Both the position numbers and the translations under genes were made by a program. A stretch of 64,000 nucleotides of DNA from Caprella mutica. Lineage: Eukaryota > Arthropoda > Malacostraca > Amphipoda > Caprellidae. Where the stretch lies: contig CANNZV010002481.1 of assembly GCA_947561585.1 (NCBI GenBank), positions 1-64,000 on the forward strand, in the 5' to 3' direction. How positions within the stretch are numbered: position 1 is the first letter of the stretch; each line of letters starts with the position of its first letter. Below are positions 35,256 to 47,200 of this stretch, piece by piece. The notes under the pieces were generated by a model. That model saw only the letters and a program-made list of their open reading frames with translations. It searched no databases and was not told the origin of the DNA.

Positions 35256-38200
35256 CTGTGAAAAAAAAGACAATATTAACATACACTAGTACAGTACCTG
35301 TTATTGAATCTAAATTATATTCGAATGAAATTATGTATAATGGATATACATATTCTGATTAAACAAAAAAAAAATATATATATATATATATTTTTTTTGT
35401 AAATAATTAATGTGAATTATTATTGTTGCCCGTAGTCATGATACTGCCACAAATGATTTGTTTCTCCTTTTAAAATGTATTTCTTAATAAAATGTGTGAC
35501 ACACGGACGGACGGACGCGGCTCTTATTATACCGGGTAACCAATAAAAACTGGTCGAAAGTAAATGCTTATAACTCAAAAAGTAATTAATGTAGAAAGGT
35601 AAAACAAAAATCACAAAAAAGAGTATATTCTCAAGTTATATTCGGTATACAACCAGTGCTTGAAATTCTTACCGCTGTGCTAAATACTGAGATTAATCCT
35701 TTTTTCAAAATTAGCGATTACTGCAACTAATATATTCTGGTTACTTCACGTATTACTTGCTTTAAGTCTTCAATCATGTTTGGTTTCAATTTGAATACCT
35801 TCTCTTTAACATATACCAGAGATAAAATCCAAAGGTGAAAGGTCAAGGGACTTAGTTGGACAGTAAAAACGGTTCGGTGCGAAATAATCTTGTCCTCGAA
35901 GTGATTTTTCAATCAGTCTACTGCAGACAAGAATGTGTATGCAGTTGCAGTGTCATAATGGAACCAAAAGTCAATATGACTGTCGTCAGTCATTACAGTA
36001 TTTAACATTTCAATGTATTCGTCGGTGTTTACAGTACAAACATTTTCAGTCTCTACATCTTTAAAAAAATATGGACCATGCATGGCCTATGCGAACTCAA
36101 ACCGCACCGAACTGTCACTCTCGCCGAGTGTAATGATTTCTCAAACACTTCATTTCTTGTCCATTTATTGAACAAATTCTTAACCATTTTAATTTTTATA
36201 TCCTTGTTGTATTGAATGGCCTATTTTCTCTTAACTTTGTTGCAGAACTGCTTAAATGATAATGTTTAGCAATGAAAACACGCTATTCAATAGTTAGTTG
36301 CATATTGATTCATGAGGCTTGAATAAAATGTAATGACGAAATAACCATTATGTTTAATTAGGATATCTGTATCCCACATTAGATAGTTTTAATATCTTTG
36401 ATATCAAATAAAACTTGAGAATATACTCTTTTATGTGATTTTATAAGCATTTACTTTCGATCAGTTTTTTATTGGTCACCCGGTAGTATAGATTGATGAA
36501 CAAATTTGTAGGTTGAATTTTTTTTGAAAAAACAACAAATATTTGATGATGAACATCTATTCTAACTAGATTATGTGCACTCGGTAGAGCACATACCTTC
36601 GCCTCCGCTTTGACCCGTTCTCTCCCAAAATTTAAGAAACTGCTTACTGGATAATAATTAATCGTCCCACCACATTTCAGACAATTTGGTACAATGCTTT
36701 TTGAGTTATTGAGTTATAAATGACCTTGACCTTTCTTCCGATAGCTAGCTCCCAAAATATAACAAAATGGTTCCTGTATATTGACCAATCGTCCCACAAA
36801 GTTTCATTCAATATGGTGCAATCCTTTTTGAGTAATAAATGACCATGACGTTGATCTTTGACCAGGTTGTACCCAAAATTCTAGCAGCAGGTCACTGGAC
36901 ATTGACCAATCGTTTCACTAAATTTCAGGCAATTTGGTTGAACACTTTTTCAGTTAAGCGAATAACAAGATGATAAATAAATAAATTCCGATGAAAATAT
37001 GACCTTCCCGCATTCTGCAAAGGTAATAAATTATAAATATTCATGGAGCAATTACGGTTGCATTTCTATAAAATAGTAAAGCAAATATTTTTTAAAACTA
37101 AAAAATGTATTCTGGTCCATTAACATAACTAGCTTAAAATCTGGTCCGTTAACTTTACTTGCTCCAAATTCATATTTGATTCATCTACCGTTATCCGATA
37201 ACATCCCTCCTTCGTTGACATCAAAAGGACGCTAAGGATACGCCTACTTAATAGATTTAACAATTACATGGTGTAGGGTAAGTTACGAATTATAGGTCAG
37301 TTCCACATTTTCGATCATATAATCTATGTAAATGATAATAATTTTATTTTAAATTTAATTGGTATCCGTGATACTTACCAATCAGAATAAAAATATAATA
37401 CTAATATGTTTTTTCTTATATGACTGAAGATGTGAAAGTGACCGATAATTCGAAACTCACCCTACCACATATGGTACATGTTACTCACGGGTGCATCCCT
37501 GAGAATAGGTTCGTCATGTCTGTCGAAGTCTTTCATAGAGCCAACCTGCTGCTTAGCTTTGTTGTCGCTGATGCACTCGCCGATCTGAAAAAATATATCA
37601 TGAATCACGGAAAAAACAGAATATAAAGAAAAAATGATAACCAAATTTTACTATTCTAAAATTTTAAGATATTTAAAATACTTTAAAGGTCCTCTCCAGG
37701 CTCCGGGAAAAAAATGAGTTTATTACATAATATTGAAGAACTAAGGTCTACGATCATTATTCCGCAAACCGCATACAATTCGGTTCAGTATATATTTTAT
37801 TATTTGCTTTTAAAGTTTTTTAATACTATGTGAGCAACAATCGAGCGAATCTCTAACCTGACGCTGAGAAAGAAGATTGTACACTCTTTGTTTTGATTTC
37901 AAATTTAGATTTTTAAACAAACAATGCGTTTTTTGTCTTCTTTTAAGATATTAATTGTTTCTAAAAGTATATAAACGTTTCTATAATAAGTTCATCCACA
38001 TTTAAACCTTTAAAGGAATATTAAATAGATTTATTAAACCAAATACCTAGTTGACAATCAAAACAAATGGTGTACATTCTTCTTCTTCAGACTGAAAATT
38101 AGAGAGTCGGAAGTAGAGTAGGTTTTTTAGAGTTTGGATTATAGAAATCTTTAAAAGCAAATAAAATTGAAATTATGCTATCAAATTTCATGGGGTTTGC

Positions 38201-41200
38201 AGTAAAATGATAAGAAACATTAGCCTAGTTGATTTAAGCAATAAAAAAATTTGCTTGGAGGGGACCTTTAAAGATGTTTTCGGAGCGGTCAGAATAACAA
38301 TCAGTTAGATCAGAGTCTGTCAAAAAGGTTGTCAGATGTTTCGTTTAAAGACATTACGTCGAAAGGACGTTTTCATCTGTTTTCATAAAGATTATATTAG
38401 AACACTGTAACATGTGTGTAAAAAGGGGGGCGTTACAACAAACTAGCGGATACAACAACCGACATAACGGCCGTTTAGTTGAGTGCGTTAACATCTCCTT
38501 TACTAAAATTCGTCGAGGAATCATCCTGTTGACGGAAGGTCTTTCGACGAAACGTCTGCAGAAGCTATCCTGCGTTCCCTAAGACCAAGGACTCACCGAC
38601 AGCAGGATGTGGGTGAGGACATGGTACCCAATGAAGACTATCATCAGCCACCAGGTCCAGCGGGGAATACCATGAAGATCCAGACCGTAGAAGATGGCTG
38701 TGAGACCAAGAATCTGAGCAGCGTTTCCGACGAACCAATGAACCCAGTTGAACACGCTACGATTGGGGTTGTCAGGCTTGCAGCGGAACAGAGCCATGAA
38801 GGGTTGGATGAAACACAGAGCTTGAGGGAAAAGTAGAGAAATTTACATTGAAACAAAAACATAATTTTGTTTATAGCTACATTTAAAAAAAAATTATGTA
38901 ATTATATGTTTGTAAATAAATAAAATTTTCAATTTTCTTTCAAATTTTTCCATTAGTTAGCTAAAAACAAGAAGACAATTTTTCTAGAAGAATAAAACTT
39001 GACTTAAAATAAAACCAAAACTACATTACAAAGAGTTGGAGGCTCACCAATGCTGACGATACCAATGTAGGCATGGGGATTAACGTTGGCTTTAGTTCTA
39101 GTCCAACCCTCCAAGTGAACCGCCATAATCACGAAACCTGCCATGGTTAGGGCCCAGGTAAGACCCATGAAGAGGCGATGGAACTGAAAGAAGGGTACGT
39201 TAGTTAACAGAATGGAATATAAATGATTAGTTCATAAGTTAATTACTCTTGTGTTTCAACCTTTCAACATCCACAAAATCTCGTCCCAACATCCACACAA
39301 TCACACCACACCCTAATTGGCCTCATCGGCTTTAGTTACCCACATGGAACCACTGGTCGATACCGCAAGTCTTGTGTTGCCGCCATGTCTGTTTGTAGTA
39401 CCGAGCCAAAAGCATCCCGGTGGAGGCAGCTCCAACCCACGCAGCTACCATGAAGCAAGCGTGGAGGATCACCATGATGGAGTTGGAGAGCCCCAATGGA
39501 TCGTAAGAATCCATGCCGGTTGCACTGGCGGTAGCTCCCTTGTCGGAGTGGAAGGTGAGTAGTCCAGCTGTTTATAAAAGAAAATATAAAAAACGGTCAC
39601 AGGTGATTATGACGTCATATGCTATCTACCTAGTCGATGATGACGTCACACACTATCTAGTCGATAATGACGTCACTCCTCACCTTCATTGAGAGGTCCC
39701 GAGGCAACCATTAGGTGGAATTCTCCTTCGTCCAGATCAAAAGGCTGGCCGTTTATATCCATCTTGGTGTTTCTGTTGTAGCGGCAGTAGAGTTTACCAT
39801 CTACTTGCTGCATCTCGAAGTTGTAGAGTCCTTCTGTTTGCTGTAGAAATAAATAGGGTTGTAGTAGTTTTATTAACTTTCTATTAACATTTTATAACAA
39901 AAGGCATTTCAATGCAGTTTTCAGCAACAAATACGGTTGGATTTCAGCTATCCAAAAATTGAATCAAAAATCTCCAAGATTAAATAAATCATCAGCTGAA
40001 TAGATGTTAATGAACTGTGTTTCTGTTCGAGTGATTCACCCCCTTATGGTTCGGCAAACTGGCAAACACTAAGTTCTAGTGACTAAATAGAATCACAATA
40101 ACTATACAGTGTTAATCTACATACCAATAGCATCATACTTATGAAGTAGAAGTCAGCTACACACATTATCACATTAGGTTAAACAAGTTTCCTCACTTAA
40201 TATTAGGTACAAATTAGTTAACTAGCTTAATATTAGGTACAAATTAGTTAACTAGCTTAATATTAGGTACAAATTAGTTAACTAGCTTAATATTAGGTAC
40301 AAATTAGTTTACTCGCTTAATATTAGGTACAAATTAGTTAACTAGCTTAATATTAGGTACAAATTAGTTAACTAGCTTAATATTAGGTACAAATTAGTTT
40401 ACTAGCTTAACATGAAGCAAAAGTCAGCTCCCGAGGCCACATAACTTTACTCACATCAACGAAGAATTTGTTGGTTTTTCCTTCATTCCAAGTCATGACG
40501 ACATCGACCACACCGTTGAATGTTCTACATGCAACCACGCTATCACTACCCTGGAAAATTAAAAAAAATGAACAAGGCCTGCTGAAATGAATAAATTACT
40601 ATTATATTATCTACACTGAAATAAGCAAAAGGAAGTATATAAAGAGATTTTAGGAATTTAGTGTTACATTGCCCGAAAAGTATTAAATACTTACATATTG
40701 GCTTGAACTCTTATTATTTTATAATAAGCTTGTCCGTCTATGAGCTTATATAGTGCTGGACATTTTCCTTTATCATTCAATGAAATGTTACTATGTTTAC
40801 AATAAAATAGTGTTGCACACCACTCCACCACACTCACCATTTTACTATCGAAGGACAGTCCCCCGGCGACGTAAGCATTCGGTGTGTTGGGGTTCACATC
40901 CCCCATAATTTCGAAGGTGTAGTCCTGGTCTACTTTGGTGTAGGTGAAGAGACTTTCGCAACTGTGGGGGGAATTGAGATATAATGGGGGTAGTGGAGGA
41001 GATGAGTCTCACCTTCCAATGGCAATGTCAAGAAATTATTGAAAGAATATCAGTTAGTTAAGGGAATATAATATTTATTTATTTTTAGCATAGCTTGAGC
41101 AATTCCCGTATAATTGGATGATTCCACATCTTTGATCATGTAAGTAAAAAATAATAGCTATTTAAAGAACTTCACAGAGGAAAAATAAAGTACCCAATCT

Positions 41201-44200
41201 ATATTACAAAAAATGCGGTCAGTTTTTTATATATATTTTTTTTTATTTGACCAGCATTGCTTTCCACCACCATTTCTTCTTCTAACTCACTTTTCTTTGG
41301 CTTCACAACCAGATGGTAGTCCAAAACAACCTTTGTTGACTCTGCAACCGAGGTAGATAGGGTCCTGAAACATTGAGGTACATATAAGAAAAACCTCACT
41401 TATGGTGATGTAGCTACTAGATAATCTTTAAAATATGACCTAAATGAGGAGTTAATTTTAGTAGTAGATAACCAATAGTTGTGCTACTTTAGCATGAAAA
41501 TCTATTAAATAACGATCATCCGTTTTAACAACAGGGTTGATGAAGAACAATTTATTATTGGTTCTTCCAAAATAAATTTTTCATTTAAAATCTTCAACAA
41601 TATACTATTATAGACAAATATTGCAAAATAACTGAATATAAAAAAGCATGTGTGAGAAAAAGGAAATAATTCAAAATATCAAAGCAGGAGCTACAGTGAA
41701 TACCACTAAAATTAAACATTTTTATGAAAAATTAATTGAAAAAAATGGAAAAAAATTGAAATTTTTATATAAATATTTCATCGTATCTAATTTTTCAAAA
41801 AGGATGAAAGTTTTTTATCATCTTTCAGTCCCTGTATCAGTTCTTTGACTAACAAATTGGCTGAATTGGCTAGTTTCCTTGACAGGGGTCTGTGGTTTGA
41901 TAGCAGGAACTTGTGCACGGTTGGGTTTGTTTCGGTTACGGAAACCGGAGAGAAGACCGCCTCCGCGATTGTTGCCGCTTCTTGGTGCTTTCTAATTTAG
42001 GAAACAAAACACAAAAAACACGTAAACAAAACACAAACAAAACAGTAAAAAAAATCCCAAAAGGAAAATAACATAAATTTAGTAACATAAGCCAACATAA
42101 AAAAATGTCAAAGATGTCAAACCACAATAAGAAATTCCACTTGAACATGCGAGTAATGCAGTCCACCTAACTGACAACAGTCCACCTAACGGACAACAGT
42201 CCACCTAACGGACAACAGTCCACCTAACGGACAACAGTCCACCTAACTGACAACAGTCCACCTAACTGACAACAGTCCACCTAACTGACAACAGTCCACC
42301 TAACTGACAACAGTCCACCTAACTGACAGCAGTCCACCTAACTGACAGCAGTCCACCTAACTGACAGTAGTCCACCTAACTGACAGTAGTCCATCTAACT
42401 GACAGTAGTCCATCTAACTGACAGTAGTCCACCTAACTGACAGTAGTCCACCTAACTGACAGCAGTCCACCTAACTGACAGCAGTCCACCTAACTGACAG
42501 CAGTCCACCTAACTGACAGTAGTCCACCTAACTGACAGCAGTCCACCTAACTGACAGCAGTCCACCTAACTGACAGTAGTCCACCTAACTGACAGTAGTC
42601 CACCTAACTGACAGTAGTCCACCTAACTGACAGTAGTCCACCTAACTGACAGTAGTCCACCTAACTGACAGCAGTCCACCTAACTAACAGCAGTCCACCT
42701 AACTGACAGCAGTCCACCTAACTGACAGCAGTCCACCTAACTGACAGCAGTCCACCTAACTGACAGCAGTCCACCTAACTGACAGCAGTCCACCTAACTG
42801 ACAGCAGTCCACCTAACTGACAGCAGTCCACCTAACTGACAGCAGTCCACCTAACTGACAGCAGTCCACCTAACTGACAGCAGTCCACCTAACTGACAGC
42901 AGTCCACCTAACTGACAGCAGTCCACCTAACTGACAGCAGTCCACCTAACTGACAGTAGTCCACCTAACTGACAGTAGTCCACCTAACTGACAGTAGTCC
43001 ACCTAACTGACAGTAGTCCACCTAACTGACAGTAGTCCACCTAACTGACAGTAGTCCACCTAACTGACAGTAGTCCACCTAACTGACAGTAGTCCACCTA
43101 ACTGACAGCAGTCCACCTAACTGACAGCAGTCCACCTAACTGACAGCAGTCCACCTAACTGACAGCAGTCCACCTAACTGACAGCAGTCCACCTAACTGA
43201 CAGCAGTCCACCTAACTGACAGCAGTCCACCTAACTGACAGTAATCCACCTAACTGACAGTAATCCACCTAACTGACAGTAATCCACCTAACTGACAGTA
43301 ATCCACCTAACTGACAGTAATCCACCTAACTGACAGTAGTCCACCTAACTGACAGTAGTCCACCTAACTGACAGTAGTCCACCTAACTGACAGCAGTCCA
43401 CCTAACTGACAGCAGTCCACCTAACTGACAGTAATCCACCTAACTGACAGTAATCCACCTAACTGACAGTAATCCACCTAACTGACAGTAATCCACCTAA
43501 CTGACAGTAATCCACCTAACTGACAGTAATCCACCTAACAAACACCAGTGACCAATGTGCAATAAAGAGTTTTTGCAAAATTGAGTAAATAAATTTAATT
43601 TCTTATATCAATATTCTTGCAAAGGCCTCACTGTTAGTTTTGACACAGAAAAACCTACTGCGCTCAATCTAAAGATTGTATAACATCTTTGCCATTTTCA
43701 GAAAACACATATAAACAAACAAACATATAAAAAACACAAGTAACTTAAAAAATCGAACAAAACCAACAAAAAAGCACAAAAAGTGTACAAACAGAACTAC
43801 GTATGTGTGGTCTTACGGTCGTAGCTGAAGCAGTTGTAGTAGGAGCAGCAGGAGGAGCCGTAGTAGCGGCAGTAGGAGCAGTAGAAGCAACTACTGTCAC
43901 CTTCTCAGATATGATACCAGTCCAGAAAGTAGAGAAGTCCTGGACTACAGTAGCTCTGGAAAAAATTAGTATAAGTTATATGATGAGTAGTTTTTCAGTT
44001 AATATTTTTTCAGTTAGCTTAACTTTCTAATTTAATTTCTATCTTTCAGGATTAATTAGGTCATATTTGTATTTTAATCAATTTAACGTTTGCAAACGAA
44101 TCAAAGCCACTATCGCTGATGTCAAAAGATAGTAAAGTACAAGAGACTGGAAGAAGCTGTCAGAAGGGAAAGTGAACCAAGTCAACCAATCTGAGATTTT

Positions 44201-47200
44201 TTCTAAAATTATAAAAACATTTTCAAATCTTACAAATATATCTTCGTGTACCCAGACCAATTTTAAAATATCTACAGTCATTAAAATTAGTAAAGTTTCT
44301 TCTTTGAAAATTAGTAAATTGTGAGAAACTAATCACACTTTCTTTTAGTTAACTAAAATTACCTGAAAGTGACATCCCCACTGAACGAAGCTGGAGCGGA
44401 CCACTGGACCACAACTTGGTCCTTGTCGGCAGCAGATTTATGGGTGATGGAATTCTGAAAAAAGAGCCATGGATAAAAAAAAATTGAACATTAAAACTAA
44501 CAAAGGTGGTTAGGTATTTTTTTCTATATTTAAATTAACCAGTATAATGAATTAAAAAAAAATGCAAGATACTCAAATCAGATATCGAGATAACAAAAAA
44601 TAAATATAATAGTAAACGTATCTCTCAAAGTAACATTTCCATTCATATCATTATTAATAATAGACATCGTATCTAGGATACGATGAGACACGAATGTATG
44701 ATAATTATTAGGTACTGTATCCGCAATTGCGTCACGATGACGTCATCGAATAAATTAAACACTGGTAGTTACCTACTTAAAGAGTGTTTAACGTCTGCTT
44801 CGGAAAAGGCCATGTCTCTGACGTAAAAAAATAAATTAAATACAAAGGACTGAAAGAAGCAGTCGGAAAGGAAAGTGGCTCCATGAACAAAGTAACCTAC
44901 CACTAGTCTGTATCGATGCTCAGGGGTTCAAAAAACTACTCCATAAGAGGAAAATGAAGAGGTGATAGTAAATGAAGTCTACCTAACACAAAATCTAAGA
45001 CCTCGTAGTAGAAGAGCATAACCCTAGCGCTATCCTCTAAAACTGCAAGTAGCGTTAAAAAAATTATAAACATGGTAAAAATTTAAAGACAATCCATAAT
45101 CCAAATTACAACAGTTCGGGGCCCAAGGGACGCCACCCCCCTTCTATTCACCACAGACAGCTTTAGGATAGAGCTCCTGGGGGCTGATTCATATTAAACT
45201 ATTCGTTTCCAAAACATTTTGTAACGAGATAATTATACCACATTTTCAATCACTTTATACTATCTTAAAACAATTCTAATTACATATTTCAATATCACTT
45301 CAGATTAAAGCTTTAATTAATTAATCATTTAACCTACATTACAGTGACGAAAGAAACAGCAATGTTATACCTACTAGAAGTGAACATTAATTACTTAAAA
45401 CATTTGGTAATAGCGGTGTGATTAATAATACGTGAGACCTTAAGGGTCATATTCATATGTTTTATTAGAGGATTATGAGCTTTAAACACTTCTATGATAA
45501 TTGTAAACTTGACCCTTAACTATAAGGGTCAGTTCTGAGTTATCGGACAGTTCCACATTTTCGATCATAAGAAAGAAATATAATAATCATTTATTTTTAT
45601 ACGGGTACCATGGATAAGAGATAATATAAAAGTTTTAAAAAATTGCTTGCGTGATCGATAATGTGGAACTGTCCGATAACTCGGAACTTACCCTACGTGG
45701 TATAAATATATGAGACATAGTAACAATTTTTTAAAATTATGTCTTATAAAATTAATTGCATATTTAAAAGCACGATTTTTTAATTAAGAAGCATTAGATT
45801 TCAATGTTTAAGTAAAATAACTCAATTCTAAACAACTAGGAGTTAAATTTTGAAGTTTGTTTTTTTAATTTAAAAAAAGGTAACTAAAAGTCAAAAATTA
45901 ATTTATTTAAAGCAAAATCAGTATTTAACTACCGTATCAATATTAATTATCATTTAAATATCTACATAAAAAACTTCATGCAAGCTATTTAAACAACTAA
46001 GACAGGTTGGTGATAAACACCAAATACTAAAGGTTGAGAACACCAATACTGGTTGACTCAATATAACAACGTAATTAACTAATTCTAAATACCTTCAGAA
46101 CCTTCGACTGAACATTTCTAACCAGTTAAAGCATACTTCACAATCACCTTACCCGTTCACCTTCGAAAAACTAACCCAAGCAAAACAATTCACCTCACCA
46201 AAAAATGGAAAAAAATTGAATATCACAATGACTAAAACTCGTAAGAAAATAATATAAGACGCATAGAAATGAATGCGTAATAAATGTTATTTCACTGCTT
46301 TTTATTGGTATCCATGATACTTAGTAAAATAAGTAACAATAAAAGGTGTTTTGATATCTGCAGGTATCATGGATACCAATTAAAATAACGAGTTCATGAA
46401 GTCAATTTTTTTATCACCATTGATTGAATATTGGAAAAAAAATGTTTTCTTATTGGATAAACATCTTTGAGGCCTTAAACCAACTTAGTAAATAAGTGAT
46501 GGAATATTGACGGAATAAAGTATATTATAAATGAACATTAGAAGTAGTTTGGATAGACAATATACCTACCTATATATAATATTGGGAAATAATATATAAA
46601 CATAAGGAAAATAGTTTATTAAAATTGTTTGAATTTTATTATCATTATGGTTGGCATTGATGGAGAATCAATATTATAGAATCTATAGATGTCAATTAAC
46701 AGTAAATATTTACATTAGTAGCAAAAATATAGTGTCAATTTATATGCTGTACAAGCAATAACATCGTCAGTCAATTGAATAAGCAAAATGCATCACCAAT
46801 GCCTATTTATATCACTCAGTAAATGTCACCAACAAATGGGTTAATGTCAGACATTGGAATTTCGTGGAATTTATGAACAGACTTTGTGGAATTTATCAAT
46901 TAAATTGATTTTAGGACTAGAATTTGTGGAATTTATGAGTAAAATTCCTGAAATTCAGGAATGGAATTTGTGGAATTAAAAAATAGGTTCAATCACTCAG
47001 TCGAAAAAGTATTCACAACTGTACAAGTCTGCAGTCTTTATAAAAACTAAATGCCATATCGTTAATTAATATGTCCTTTGGATTAAATATTTAAAATGAG
47101 TAGCTTAAAGGTCCCCTCCACTCAATAAACTAAAAAGTTCTAAATTTGAAAATTAAGGTTATAAAACACAGCACAGTTAAAAGAAAAAGTTCTATACCAC

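Larger units (their letters stand above)
35256..37488 (-). other. FRRS1-like intron 14, built largely of mobile elements
   Basis: Reading plus strand: an A-run, (TA)n, T-run palindromic microsatellite (about 35366-35398), a decayed mariner-type transposon (35531-36484), a SINE-like element with internal 110-bp modules (about 36575-37025), and an AGGGTAAG foldback copy (37275-37464) that ends close to exon 14. Little unassigned sequence is left. Confidence 0.8.

Noticed and set aside
38609..39562. Plus-strand frames of 75-81 codons over the b561 exons
   Set aside because: Antisense shadows of GC-richer coding exons of the minus-strand gene.
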